Shown: piece after piece, positions 18,249 to 27,062 of the stretch
How positions within the stretch are numbered: position 1 is the first letter of the stretch
Layout: each line of letters opens with the position of its first letter
Source: Pontibacter fetidus
GTDB taxonomy: Bacteria; Bacteroidota; Bacteroidia; Cytophagales; Hymenobacteraceae
Direction of reading: 5' to 3'
Assembly: GCF_010119545.1 (NCBI RefSeq)
Contig: NZ_JAAEAA010000018.1
Span: 18,575 to 82,574 of the forward strand
Length of the DNA stretch: 64,000 bases
Program-made: the position numbers and the translations under genes
Notes under the pieces: model-generated
Databases searched by the model: none
What the model was told of the DNA's origin: nothing
Seen by the model: only the letters and a program-made list of their open reading frames with translations

Positions 18249-19634
18249 ATGAAAAAATTTTTAGTACCTTTTCTGCTATTGCTGGCTTTTGCGGCCAACG
18301 CACAGCTACCTAACACACTATCAACTACGGATAAAGTATACGGCTTATCTAAATTCTGGCAGGAGGTAAACTATAACTTCGTGTACCTGGATAAAGTAGA
18401 CCGCACCAACTGGGATAACGCTTACCGCCAGGCTATTACCGCTGTGCAGCAAACACCTAACGACTACGAATACTACCGCGAATTACAGAAATTTTGTGCC
18501 CTGCTGAACGATGGCCATACTAATGTATACTTCCCGCAACGCATTGATACGTTGCTATATACCAGTAACTTCGGTAAGTATAAGCTCTTCCTGACAAACA
18601 TTGATAACAAAGCTATAGTTACCAGAACCAACCTGAGCGCGAAAGAAGAAATACCGGTTGGCAGCGAAATAATAGAAGTAAACGGCCTGCCAACTATGGA
18701 ACATCTGAAGCGAAATGTGCTACCGTATATTTCATCGTCGACGGATTATGTGCTGATGGACTGGGCGGTTAGCAACATGCTGAAAGGGTTGAAAGGGGAT
18801 ACCTATAACATTAAGTATAGAACACCGAAAGGCAAAGTAAAAACCCTGGCACTGACACATGCCAAAACGATAGAAAAGGAAGTATACCCTGCCCAGGAAA
18901 AACGCGAATTGCTGGAACTGAAGTGGTACCCGAACCAAACAGCTTACCTGGCCCTGAACGGCTTCCACGACCCGAAAATAAATGAGCTGTTTCTGGCTAA
19001 ATTGCCTGAGTTGCGCAAAGCTAAAGCACTTATAGTTGACCTGCGTGGCAACGGTGGCGGCTCTACAACTATAGGTCGCGAAATTCTGGATTACCTTTCT
19101 CCGGACACGCTGCTGTATGGTTCTAAAAACTCGACGCGCCAGCACCTGGCAAGTTTTAAGGCATGGGGCAAGTTTACTGAAGCTAAAGATACGGTTGGCG
19201 ATGCATGGGCTACCAGATCGTTGCTGGCTTACCAGGATAAACTAATGCATGATTTTGACTACAAACCTGCCCAGAACAAAGTAAAGCCAGGCGATAAAAT
19301 CATAGTGCCAACTGCTATACTTATCGGACACCAGACTGCCTCAGCCGCAGAAGATTTCCTGATCTATGCCGATAACCAGCCGCACATGACCAAAATTGGC
19401 GAGAACTCTTTCGGCAGCACCGGCCAGCCATTTATGTTCGATTTACCGGGCGGTGGCATGGCCCGCATCTGCACCAAAAAAGACACTTACCCGGACGGTC
19501 GCGAGTTTATTGGCTTCGGTGTGAAACCAGACATTGAAGTGAAGATGACCCTGCAGGATTACATCCAGAAAAAAGACCCCGTACTGGAGCGCGCCTTAAA
19601 GCACCTTAAAAACCAGAAGCTGGCAGCAAAATAA
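18249..19634 (+). CDS. Secreted S41 family (C-terminal processing-type) peptidase
   Basis: A signal peptide ending ANA is followed by an N-terminal helical region (LNDGHTNVYFP, typical of S41 peptidases), a PDZ-like segment (PVGSEIIEVNGLP), and the protease core. The catalytic serine is most likely in GHQTASAAEDF, with FGSTGQP and the oxyanion glycine-rich segment VDLRGNGGGS around it. The length of 461 residues fits periplasmic members. The gene begins 29 bases after the permease, so the two probably share the sigma-54-like promoter. The substrate is unknown. Confidence 0.9.
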   Translation: MKKFLVPFLLLLAFAANAQLPNTLSTTDKVYGLSKFWQEVNYNFVYLDKVDRTNWDNAYRQAITAVQQTPNDYEYYRELQKFCALLNDGHTNVYFPQRIDTLLYTSNFGKYKLFLTNIDNKAIVTRTNLSAKEEIPVGSEIIEVNGLPTMEHLKRNVLPYISSSTDYVLMDWAVSNMLKGLKGDTYNIKYRTPKGKVKTLALTHAKTIEKEVYPAQEKRELLELKWYPNQTAYLALNGFHDPKINELFLAKLPELRKAKALIVDLRGNGGGSTTIGREILDYLSPDTLLYGSKNSTRQHLASFKAWGKFTEAKDTVGDAWATRSLLAYQDKLMHDFDYKPAQNKVKPGDKIIVPTAILIGHQTASAAEDFLIYADNQPHMTKIGENSFGSTGQPFMFDLPGGGMARICTKKDTYPDGREFIGFGVKPDIEVKMTLQDYIQKKDPVLERALKHLKNQKLAAK

Positions 19635-19675
19635 ACTATAGTACCTGCTATACCTTGGAGTAAAGTGTAGCAAAA

Positions 19676-19717
19676 GCGCACAGGTGTATCAGGCGCATGT
19701 GTATCAGAAGCGGACAG
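19676..19717 (+). promoter_or_regulatory. Upstream activator-like block B
   Basis: GCGCACAGGTGTATC is followed by GTGTATCAGAAGCGGACAG (19699-19717). The second part differs from block A at 15694-15712 in two positions and keeps the TGT-N11-ACA arrangement. It lies 70 bases from its TGGCAT box, against 71 in block A. Confidence 0.6.
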
Positions 19718-19768
19718 GGTAAAAACTATAGTTGCGCAAATTGCCTGTAAATCAGTGTTTTATGTTTT

Positions 19769-19784
19769 TGGCATTTAAATTTCT
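19769..19784 (+). promoter_or_regulatory. Candidate sigma-54-like -24/-12 element of the transglutaminase-like gene
   Basis: TGGCATTTAAATTTCT is nearly identical to the element before the permease gene and also lacks the usual GC at -12. The predicted start of transcription is near 19795, leaving a leader of roughly 115 bases before the ATG at 19909. Confidence 0.5.
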
Positions 19785-19908
19785 TATAGGGTTACTATAG
19801 GAGCTGCTACTGAAAAAGTCAGCTGGCTTTACCAGCAAAGGTTGTTCTGAAACTCTGTTACACTTAAAATATAAAATCATCACTAAGCCACTAGTACAAT
19901 CTAAAACC

Positions 19909-21045
19909 ATGAAAAAATCACTTTCCTTTCTGCTAATGATGCTGGTGCTGGTAGCGCCGGCCATGGCACAAAAAACTTACAAAGGCCTGCCCGTAATTGA
20001 GGCCAAAACCAGCAAAGCGGACTATAAGGTTGGCACTGAACTGGTGAGAGACAGCTGGAATATATCGCCTGAGACGGAGGTGGATATAATGCAGGTATCT
20101 GTGCCGAAAAATAAAGTAAAGTTCACGTTTTACACCGATTCTGATTCGATCAGCTTTAATGTGAAGCCAGGCAAATCGAACAAATTTTATGTGTTGCTGA
20201 ACGGGAAAGATTATGCCCTGACCGAGATAAAAGGTTATGGATTTGAGGCGCAGGAATTTAACAAAACCAATAAAGTGCCGGCCTATACTTTTTTGTATGA
20301 GCAGAACCAGAACAACGCGTTTATGAATACCCTGCGCACGCAGTATAACTTGGACGAGATTGTAAAAGGCGCCGCCAACGATACCGAAAAAGCCCTGCGT
20401 ATGGTAAACTGGGTGCACAAGCAATGGGACCATAACGGCATGAACCAGCCTTCAAACCCGGATGCGCTAACCATACTTGCTGAGGTAAAAGAAGGCAAGC
20501 AGTTCCGTTGCGTGGAGTATGGCATTGTAACTACCGCCTGCCTGAACGCCATAGGCTTGCCTGCACGCAAATTGGGCCTTAAAACAAAAGATGTAGAAAC
20601 TACCCAGTACGGCGCCGGCCATGTGTTGCTGGAAGTATACTTGCCCGACCTTAAAAAGTGGGTAATGCTGGATGGCCAGTTTGATGTAATGCCCGTGCTG
20701 AACAATGTGCCGCTTAATGCCGTGGAGTTTCAGCAAGCCATCGCTAAAAACTATAACAAACTAGAGATCAGAAGTATTTCCGGAACAAGCAAAGCACAGT
20801 ACGTAAACTGGATCTATCCTTACCTGTACTATTTTGATGTAAAGTTCGACAACCGCGAAGGGGTAGCTTTTAAGCGCGAAACCGTGGATAGTAAAAGCTC
20901 GCTGATGCTGGTGCCGGTTGGTGCAAAACAACCAAAGGTGTTCCAGATAGTGGGTCCGTTGGACTACTGCAAATACACCAACGCTATAGTTGACTTTTAC
21001 CAGGCGCCGGTCATGCAAAACAACCCTGCAACAGCCCTGAAATAG
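19909..21045 (+). CDS. Secreted transglutaminase-like (papain-fold) protein
   Basis: A signal peptide ends at about residue 20 (AMA). A beta-rich N-terminal half precedes a transglutaminase-like core whose catalytic triad is visible as Cys201 (FRCVEYG), His238 (GAGHVLLEVY) and Asp255 (MLDGQFD). Bacterial members of this fold are usually peptidases or peptide amidases acting in the periplasm, not cross-linkers. The gene is followed by a strong terminator and preceded by the same control elements as the permease operon, so it probably responds to the same two-component system. Confidence 0.85.
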   Translation: MKKSLSFLLMMLVLVAPAMAQKTYKGLPVIEAKTSKADYKVGTELVRDSWNISPETEVDIMQVSVPKNKVKFTFYTDSDSISFNVKPGKSNKFYVLLNGKDYALTEIKGYGFEAQEFNKTNKVPAYTFLYEQNQNNAFMNTLRTQYNLDEIVKGAANDTEKALRMVNWVHKQWDHNGMNQPSNPDALTILAEVKEGKQFRCVEYGIVTTACLNAIGLPARKLGLKTKDVETTQYGAGHVLLEVYLPDLKKWVMLDGQFDVMPVLNNVPLNAVEFQQAIAKNYNKLEIRSISGTSKAQYVNWIYPYLYYFDVKFDNREGVAFKRETVDSKSSLMLVPVGAKQPKVFQIVGPLDYCKYTNAIVDFYQAPVMQNNPATALK

Positions 21046-21086
21046 CTTTTATAAACCGATATAGATTAGTTAAAGTTGAAAACCCG

Positions 21087-21136
21087 AACCCTTCCGAGGT
21101 GTGCCAATGGCATGCCAAGGAAGGGTTGGTTTTTTA
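21087..21136 (+). terminator. Intrinsic terminator after the transglutaminase-like gene
   Basis: AACCCTTCC and GGAAGGGTT pair perfectly over 9 bp around a loop that can itself pair, and a T-rich tract GGTTTTTT follows. Confidence 0.8.
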
Positions 21137-21248
21137 CAGCCCTTATCTGAAACTATAGCTATAGTTTGCTGTATGCCTCTGAAACTTTTTGCGGGCAGAA
21201 ATATGTTTATTATTTAACAAACCACGACCATAATGCTGTAAAATTGCG

Positions 21249-21256
21249 TATGTTTG
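21249..21256 (+). promoter_or_regulatory. Candidate -7 element (TATGTTTG) of the tmRNA gene
   Basis: Matches the Bacteroidota -7 consensus TAnnTTTG exactly. It lies about 50 bases upstream of the mature 5' end of tmRNA, leaving a short leader to be removed by RNase P. Confidence 0.45.
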
Positions 21257-21307
21257 TGGCATACTTCTTGGAGTGTAAAAGCAACAAGAATTTGTTCTTT
21301 AACTTAT

Positions 21308-21678
21308 GGGGTAGACCGGAATTGACAGCTTGTGCAGATTGCGTGTAAGCATGTCGGGTGATGAACGTACCACCTGTTAAAAATCCGTTCGAACAATAAC
21401 TGGCGAATATAACTACGCCATGGCTGCTTAATCTAGGTATTAAGCACTAGCCATAGTCTCGTGCAGGTTTCGTAAATCTGCTTGCACATCAGAGGCTTCG
21501 ATCCGATTTACTAGTTTGTGTAACGGTGTGGTGCACAAGCAAAACTAAAGCACCTAAGGAGGGCGCATAAGCCTGGTTTATACTTGCAAACTCCCTACAA
21601 TCCGAATAAACCTAAGCATGTAGAAGGCACGACGGTTTCCTTGTCTGGACCAGGGTTCGAATCCCTGCTACTCCACCA
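21308..21678 (+). ncRNA. ssrA: Transfer-messenger RNA (tmRNA)
   Basis: A one-piece tmRNA of 371 bases that rescues stalled ribosomes and tags their products. The 5' end GGGGTAG (21308-21314) pairs with CTACTCC (21668-21674), followed by an A and an encoded CCA end. The T arm GGTTCGAATCC is next to the 3' end. The tag reading frame starts at GGC 21402 and ends at TAA 21429-21431, giving (A)GEYNYAMAA, clearly related to the GENNYALAA-type tags of Bacteroidota. A terminator follows directly. Confidence 0.96.
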
Positions 21679-21687
21679 ATTAAGTAT

Positions 21688-21723
21688 AAAAGCCCGCAGT
21701 TTGTGTAAAGCTGCGGGCTTTTT
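21688..21723 (+). terminator. Intrinsic terminator of tmRNA
   Basis: The stem AAAGCCCGCAG/CTGCGGGCTTT, an 11-base loop and a T tract lie immediately after the encoded CCA end. Confidence 0.88.
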
Positions 21724-21944
21724 GCGTTTTCTGCGCCCTTGTTGTTCAAAAAACTATAGTTCTGTTTTTATAGCCTTACTTAAGTAGCCATACTTTTATA
21801 GTTAACTATAACCCAACACTATTATAGTTTGCGGCTCCAGTTAAGTGCAAATTTTTACTGCAGGTGATGCGTAGTTTTACTGGCTGTTTATACTTTTGCA
21901 GCCACTTATCCGTTTGAGCCCTGAGTATAAATAAATTTAACGTA

Positions 21945-22211
21945 ATGCAATTTAAGCAAGTGTTGTGGCTGATGGCCACTGTGGTAGTATTGGCCTCCTG
22001 TTCGTCGTCTAAAAAAGGTGCTGGCAGTCGCTCAGTTGAGGAAGTAATTTTAAGTAGAAAATCGGTGCGCATTGGCACATCAGGTACAGCCCGGAAAGAT
22101 AATGGCCTGCACAAAGGCTGGTATAAAAACCCTAACAACCCACACCACCCGAATACCACCAACCCTGGCCACACCAAAAGCAAAGGCAAGGGTAAAGGAA
22201 AGAAAAAGTAA
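21945..22211 (+). CDS. Small lipoprotein with basic, glycine/lysine-rich tail
   Basis: The 88-residue product starts with a lipoprotein signal (VVVLASC, acylated Cys19). The mature part ends with a histidine, asparagine and proline-rich stretch and then alternating Gly-Lys. I recognise no domain with a known function. It has its own terminator downstream (22233-22275). Its composition is similar in spirit to the neighbouring small lipoprotein at 22.4 kb. A basic tail could bind nucleic acid, lipopolysaccharide or peptidoglycan, but that is a guess. Confidence 0.7.
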   Translation: MQFKQVLWLMATVVVLASCSSSKKGAGSRSVEEVILSRKSVRIGTSGTARKDNGLHKGWYKNPNNPHHPNTTNPGHTKSKGKGKGKKK

Positions 22212-22232
22212 TCCAGGCTCTAAAGATTTTAC

Positions 22233-22275
22233 AGGCAGGCGCTATCGGTTTATAACTATAGCGTCTGCCTTTTTT
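22233..22275 (+). terminator. Intrinsic terminator after the small lipoprotein gene
   Basis: AGGCAGGCGCTATA pairs with TATAGCGTCTGCCT with a single mismatch or G-U pair, and six T residues follow. Confidence 0.82.
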
Positions 22276-22437
22276 ATGCGCTACCTGTTATTAAATATAT
22301 GTAATCTGTATTTGAACTAAACCAATATTAAAAATGAAAGTATAAAGTAGTCTTACGTTTTAAAGCAATTGTTTTACAGGCCCCGAAGACGAATATTACC
22401 AGCCATTGTCTTTGTGCGCTTTCACTCAGTTTCACCT

Positions 22438-22647
22438 ATGAAAATACTTCGACACCTCTTACTTTATGCTTTTATTGGATTAATGGCTGCGTCGTGTAAC
22501 CCTATGCACGGGCGCAAGGCTATACTTGTTGATGATGACGGGCAAAGCATGCGCTTCGACAGAAACCGCCAGGAAAGCAAAAACAAGAAATGGGACGCCC
22601 GCAAAAAGAAAAACTTTAAAAAGAACAAATACAGCAGACGTGACTAA
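22438..22647 (+). CDS. Very small basic lipoprotein
   Basis: From the ATG at 22438 the product has 69 residues: a lipoprotein signal (LMAASC, Cys20) and a mature part of about 50 residues that is extremely rich in Lys, Arg and Asn (KNKKWDARKKKNFKKNKYSRR). The longer frame from 22369 would place an uncleavable extension before the signal, so it is rejected. No family was recognised. It is similar in design to the lipoprotein at 21.9 kb but is not an obvious duplicate. Confidence 0.6.
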   Translation: MKILRHLLLYAFIGLMAASCNPMHGRKAILVDDDGQSMRFDRNRQESKNKKWDARKKKNFKKNKYSRRD

Positions 22648-22734
22648 CCTATAGTTATGTTGCTGTGGTACTTTGGTTTCGCAACTATGGGCACGCTTAT
22701 ACTTTATAACTATAGCTGCGTATAAGCGGCTACT

Positions 22735-23232
22735 ATGGAACCACAAAATACGCATTACACCCGCACACCACACACCGAAAAACTGAAGTGGATAAACCAC
22801 ATGGTTAAGTTAATGGATAACCAGTTCCGTGTGCCGGGTACCAATTTTCGTTTTGGCCTCGATCCTATACTTGGTTTGCTGCCTGTGGCCGGCGACCTGG
22901 CTTCGTTCGGGGTTTCGGCAATGCTGGTAATGACGATGGCGCGCCACGGAGCAAGTGGTAAACTGGTAGCTTTAATGCTTGTTAACATTGCCCTCGATAC
23001 CCTGATCGGGAGCATACCTATACTTGGCAACGTTTTCGACTTCTTTTTTAAAGCCAACGAGCGTAATGTGCGCCTGCTTACCCGCCATTACCAGGAGGGC
23101 AAATACCAGGGCAGCGGAAAAGGCGTATTTTTAGGTGTGCTGATCGGCATACTGGTGCTGTTCGTATTCCTGATATGGGTGTTGTGGCAGCTCGCCGAAT
23201 GGATCTATAGTTATCTGGTAAGTATATTTTAA
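22735..23232 (+). CDS. DUF4112 family membrane protein
   Basis: The 165-residue protein has the family core MDNQFRVPGTNFRFGLDPILGLLPVAGD, two to three membrane helices with small-residue packing, and a C-terminal hydrophobic helix. DUF4112 has no established function. Its stop codon (23230-23232) directly abuts the stop of the convergent uvdE gene with no terminator between them. Confidence 0.85.
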   Translation: MEPQNTHYTRTPHTEKLKWINHMVKLMDNQFRVPGTNFRFGLDPILGLLPVAGDLASFGVSAMLVMTMARHGASGKLVALMLVNIALDTLIGSIPILGNVFDFFFKANERNVRLLTRHYQEGKYQGSGKGVFLGVLIGILVLFVFLIWVLWQLAEWIYSYLVSIF

Positions 23233-24126
23233 TTATAAACGGCCCAAGGCGCGGGCAACTTCTACGGCTTTCAGGGCGCTGGTTTCCTTGTCTTTTATTT
23301 CCAGCATTATGTCCATATCCAGGCCTTCGGTCTCAGCCAGAAAATCGTGGAAAAGCTGTTCGGATATACTTTGTACGTGTTTGCCTTTGCGCTCGGCAGG
23401 GGCTTGTGCACTATAGTCCATCATCAAAATACCGTCGCGGTCGGGTTGCCAGGTGGCTGCTGCAATTTCAACGGCTTCGCGCATGGGTTCGCCGTTATTC
23501 ACACATTCGTGGTGCAGGTTGTCAAAAATAATAGGCATACCGGTAAACTCGTGCAGGCGCAAACAATCCAGTAAACTATAGGTTCGGTCGTCGTTCTCAA
23601 CACACAGTCTGGCTTTTACGGCATCGGGCAGTTGGTTATGGTATACATCTGCAAACCGGTCTATAGCTGAGCCTTTGTCGCCGTAAGCACCGCCACCATG
23701 TATCTGTAGTTTGGCGGTAGTGTCCAGTCCCATCAAATCCAATACACTTCCCTGGTATACCAGTTCGGCAATGCTGTTCTGTACGGTAGTTGGGTTAGGC
23801 GAATTAAGTACCACAAACTGGTCGGGGTGCATGGATATGCGCAGGTTGTGCTGTTTTATATAGTTGCCCAGTTGCTGAAACTCCGTTTTAAAATGCTCCT
23901 GCCAGTTATAGGTATTGATAGCATGCGAGGCAAAAGGCACCAGATCGGATGTGAGCCTGAAAAAGTATAGTCCGTTTTGCACATTATACTCCAGTATGCG
24001 CTGCAGGCAGGTCAGGTTCAGTGATACGGTTTCAATCAGTCGCTCTTCGGAGTAAGAAGCCAGCCGAAAGGTTCGGGAAGAGGTACAGTCTAACGTCTGG
24101 TTTATGCAGGGGTAGCCTATTTTCAT
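23233..24126 (-). CDS. uvsE: UV DNA damage endonuclease
   Basis: A TIM-barrel endonuclease that nicks DNA 5' to pyrimidine dimers and other lesions, giving an alternative to UvrABC excision. The 297-residue length is normal. Metal-ligand segments are visible as RISMHPDQFVVLNSP, LQIHGGGAYGDK, LCVENDDRTY, IIFDNLHHECVN and the glutamate-containing MLEIKDKE. With radC and ada also in the window, the region has several DNA repair genes, but they are not in one operon. Confidence 0.95.
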   Translation of the reverse strand: MKIGYPCINQTLDCTSSRTFRLASYSEERLIETVSLNLTCLQRILEYNVQNGLYFFRLTSDLVPFASHAINTYNWQEHFKTEFQQLGNYIKQHNLRISMHPDQFVVLNSPNPTTVQNSIAELVYQGSVLDLMGLDTTAKLQIHGGGAYGDKGSAIDRFADVYHNQLPDAVKARLCVENDDRTYSLLDCLRLHEFTGMPIIFDNLHHECVNNGEPMREAVEIAAATWQPDRDGILMMDYSAQAPAERKGKHVQSISEQLFHDFLAETEGLDMDIMLEIKDKETSALKAVEVARALGRL

Positions 24127-24179
24127 GGTGTGCCGTTGTTTGCTTATGCTAACTTACGCACCACGGTTTTGTTTAGGTG

Positions 24180-24830
24180 TTATTTCTTTTTTTCTTCGTA
24201 GCCGGTGTTGTCTTTAAAAAAGCGGTTATAGTCTTCCTCCTCCTTTAGTTTGTACTGTATTTGCTGCAATAGCATCAGTTCACGCATTTTTTTCAGCTCT
24301 TTTCCTTCCCTCGAAAAAAGGTCATACAACAAACTGATAGGTGTAAAAACGGTTGGCGGCGGGGGAGGCGGTGGTGGCACTGCCTTTGGTGCAGGTACAT
24401 AAGCCGGGTTTTTTACATAGTTTGGCTTGGGGCGGTTCATGTTGCGCAGGGCGCGCTGTATCATTTCTTCTGATGGACGATTGGTTACTTCTACTTCGCC
24501 CAGCATGACGCTGTCTTCCTGCAGCACAATGTTTATGCGCATTTCCGATACCGGTAGCCGGCGCGGCAAGTATAGCAAAGGCTTGTAGCCCACCGCCCGT
24601 ATCAGTAAGGTGTCATCAGGCGTTACATCAATCAGAAAATGGCCATCTTTATCAGATATCACCGCTTTTGTAGTACCATACCGGATTACACCGGCACCCG
24701 GCACAGGCGTTTTTTTATCGGGGCCCAGCACGGTACCGCTTATCCTGAGGTTGCGCTGAGCCAGAGCAGGCGCATTAGCCACTAACACAACTATAAAGGT
24801 GCAGCAAAGTAGGGAGAGGAACCGGTGCAT
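24180..24830 (-). CDS. Secreted protein with carboxypeptidase regulatory-like domain
   Basis: The ATG at 24830 opens directly on a signal peptide (ending ALA); an in-frame ATG nine codons upstream is less likely. Residues 30-110 form a CarboxypepD_reg-like beta sandwich (ISGTVLGPDKKTPVPGAGV...GHFLIDVTPDDTLLIRAVGYKP). The remainder has a proline-rich run (about 145-160) and a charged helical C-terminus. The domain is the one found at the front of SusC-type receptors but here there is no barrel. The role is unknown, and it is probably periplasmic. Confidence 0.8.
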   Translation of the reverse strand: MHRFLSLLCCTFIVVLVANAPALAQRNLRISGTVLGPDKKTPVPGAGVIRYGTTKAVISDKDGHFLIDVTPDDTLLIRAVGYKPLLYLPRRLPVSEMRINIVLQEDSVMLGEVEVTNRPSEEMIQRALRNMNRPKPNYVKNPAYVPAPKAVPPPPPPPPTVFTPISLLYDLFSREGKELKKMRELMLLQQIQYKLKEEEDYNRFFKDNTGYEEKKK

Positions 24831-24948
24831 GTATACGTTAAGGTGCTTGTGCAGCATACAGAACTGCCAGAATGTAATACGCCAAAGATGGCCAAAAAGT
24901 ATGCCAGCTCCAAAATTTATAGTCGAGTTAAACTATAACGGGCAATCA

Positions 24949-24988
24949 AGAATAAAAAAACAGGGCCTGCACCTAAGCAAGCCCTGTT
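24949..24988 (-). terminator. Intrinsic terminator of the lipoprotein gene at 25.0 kb
   Basis: Read on the minus strand, AACAGGGC and GCCCTGTT pair over 8 bp and are followed by a run of T. It lies 30 bases beyond the stop codon. Confidence 0.78.
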
Positions 24989-25017
24989 ATAGTATGCGGT
25001 ATAAAAATGCGTGCCTG

Positions 25018-25509
25018 TTATTGCTCGGGGGTAAGGCGGGTTTTCTTTTTGTCGGTGGTTGGTGTCTTGCTTTCAGAAGTTGATTTTTTGCCAGATGTAA
25101 CAGCGTCACGGCCCTGCGCATCGGCGGTAGTGCTGCCCGGTGCAGTATTAGTGCTTTGGGATGCTCCATTTGTAGTGGTTGCGCCGGCCTCGGCGGCATT
25201 TCCGCGCTTGCGTTGCACCGGGCTTAATTTATAGTTATCTGTTCTGTAACTTTTAACGGGGTCCCTTTCTGTGTAATAAGCTGTTACCAATTCTATAGCT
25301 GATGGCTGTGGTTGTGGGCCGGCCTGGTCCTGCGTAGATGCGGCGGCATAAGCAGCAGTGCCCGGAATATTATAGTCTCGTATGTAGGCGGGGTTTACTT
25401 TTTCGTTTTCGTTGGCATTAGCCACTTCGGTAGTGGTGCCTCTGTCTTCGGAGCAGGATGTGAAAAGTATAGCCATCGCCATACCCACAGTATATACTAT
25501 TTTTTTCAT
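25018..25509 (-). CDS. Hypothetical lipoprotein of low complexity
   Basis: A 163-residue product with a lipoprotein signal (AILFTSC, Cys19). The mature protein is rich in Thr, Ala, Gln, Ser and Asn with no predicted fold; the middle contains the only more ordered stretch (AIELVTAYYTERDPVKSYRTDNYKLSPVQRKR). No family was recognised. The gene stands alone with its own terminator. Confidence 0.7.
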   Translation of the reverse strand: MKKIVYTVGMAMAILFTSCSEDRGTTTEVANANENEKVNPAYIRDYNIPGTAAYAAASTQDQAGPQPQPSAIELVTAYYTERDPVKSYRTDNYKLSPVQRKRGNAAEAGATTTNGASQSTNTAPGSTTADAQGRDAVTSGKKSTSESKTPTTDKKKTRLTPEQ

Positions 25510-25638
25510 GGTTTATTTATTGAGTTCTACAAAAGGCGCACAGTTGGCTACAAACTATAGCCTGGGTAACGTATGCCTGATTTTTTACGTGCAGCAGGTG
25601 GTAAAGTTAAAGTACGACTTGCGGCAGCCATAAATAAA

Positions 25639-25668
25639 AACGGACCGGCATTCAGGTGCCGGTCCGTT
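25639..25668 (-). terminator. Intrinsic terminator of the metallophosphoesterase gene
   Basis: A perfect 12-bp stem (AACGGACCGGCA/TGCCGGTCCGTT) with a 6-base loop, followed on the minus strand by TTTTTATTTAT. Confidence 0.88.
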
Positions 25669-25686
25669 AAAGTATAGCGATATCTC

Positions 25687-26919
25687 TTATGCTTTCTTCA
25701 GCTCAAATACGGTAATCTCAGGTAAAAAGCCAACCCTGCCTGGGTACCCGATAAAGCCTAAGCCAGTGTTTACATAAAGATATTGTTTGCCTTTCTGGTA
25801 CAGGCCTGCCCATTGCTTGTACATATACTGCACCGGGCTCCATTTAAGGCCAGGTATATTTACGCCAAACTGCATGCCGTGCGTGTGTCCCGATAAGGTC
25901 AGGTCGATGTCCGGGTAGAGCTGGTTTATTTCGCCATCCCAGTGCGAGGGGTCATGTGAGAGCAATACTTTGAATGGGCTGTTTTCGGTGCCGGCATAAG
26001 CGCTTTTCAGGTCGCCGTATTTCGGAAAATTGGCCCGGTTGCCCCAGTTCTCTACTCCAAGTACAGCAATGTGCTCGCCATCTTTTTCAATTTTATGGTG
26101 CTCGTTCATCAGTATCTTCCAGCCCATTTTGCCATGTGCCTCTATCAGGTTGTGAAGGTTGCTTTTCTTGGCTTCGGGGCTGCTCCAGGTTACATAGTCG
26201 CCATAGTCGTGGTTGCCCAGCACAGAGTACACGCCATGTTTAGCTGTAATGCCTTTCAGTGTTTCGAGGTGCGGATATAGTTCGGGGGCAATGTTGTTTA
26301 CCAGGTCGCCGGTAAAAAATACCAGGTCGGCTTGCTGCTTGTTTATCAGGCGCACGGCTTCCTGTAAAGGTTCGGTGCTCTGAAAGCTTCCCGTGTGCAA
26401 ATCCGATATCTGTAGCATTTTGTAACCATCAAAGGCCTGCGGCAGGTTCGGAAATTTAAGGGTGATGCGCTTTACACGGTAGTCATAAGCGCCTTTTACC
26501 ATGCCATAAATAAAAGCTGAGAACGGCACTGCCGCTATCAAAAAGCCCATCTGGCTCAGAAACTTGCTGCGCGACGGATCAAATTCCACATCAGCCGGCA
26601 AGGCATTTATAGTTAGTTTGCCTACCCGTATCAGGTCATCTACAAATAGGAAAAGCACTATTAACAGTTTACTGGCATACAGTATAAAGAACAGGCTGGT
26701 TAAGTAAGTTTTAAGCGGCACAGCCGGGTGGCGCGGGGTATTCGCGAAAATGGCAAACACAACTATAGCTGCTGCAAAAAGGGCCCAGTACCCAATTTTA
26801 ATGTATTGCTGCGTGCCAGGTGCCAGACCTTGTATCACAAGTTTAAGTGCCTGATACACATATAGGTCTACCAGGAAAAGGATAAGTATAAGGATAATAA
26901 AAGAGATCATGCGTTGCAT
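25687..26919 (-). CDS. Membrane-anchored calcineurin-like metallophosphoesterase
   Basis: The 410-residue protein has four N-terminal membrane helices (to about residue 150) and then a catalytic domain with all five metallophosphoesterase blocks: ISDLHTG, FTGDLVNN, VLGNHDYGD, LLSHDPSHW and LSGHTHGMQFG. This layout is that of the YkuE/YaeI group, which acts on lipid-linked pyrophosphates such as UDP-diacylglucosamine or on unknown phosphodiesters. The exact substrate cannot be read from the sequence. A strong terminator follows. Confidence 0.9.
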   Translation of the reverse strand: MQRMISFIILILILFLVDLYVYQALKLVIQGLAPGTQQYIKIGYWALFAAAIVVFAIFANTPRHPAVPLKTYLTSLFFILYASKLLIVLFLFVDDLIRVGKLTINALPADVEFDPSRSKFLSQMGFLIAAVPFSAFIYGMVKGAYDYRVKRITLKFPNLPQAFDGYKMLQISDLHTGSFQSTEPLQEAVRLINKQQADLVFFTGDLVNNIAPELYPHLETLKGITAKHGVYSVLGNHDYGDYVTWSSPEAKKSNLHNLIEAHGKMGWKILMNEHHKIEKDGEHIAVLGVENWGNRANFPKYGDLKSAYAGTENSPFKVLLSHDPSHWDGEINQLYPDIDLTLSGHTHGMQFGVNIPGLKWSPVQYMYKQWAGLYQKGKQYLYVNTGLGFIGYPGRVGFLPEITVFELKKA

Positions 26920-27062
26920 ATAACAGGTATAGTTGCTGCCGCGGCAACAAGCTCTAACAAAATAAGATTAAAAATCAGAAGTATTTTTTTGTGGCTCCTG
27001 AACTAAAAAATCCATTTTATACTTTCAGAAACACAGCTTTTACTTAACAAATATTGTACCGC

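Noticed and set aside
21166..21348. Short open frame running into the 5' part of tmRNA
   Set aside because: It overlaps the structured RNA and its presumed promoter; the RNA gene explains the sequence.
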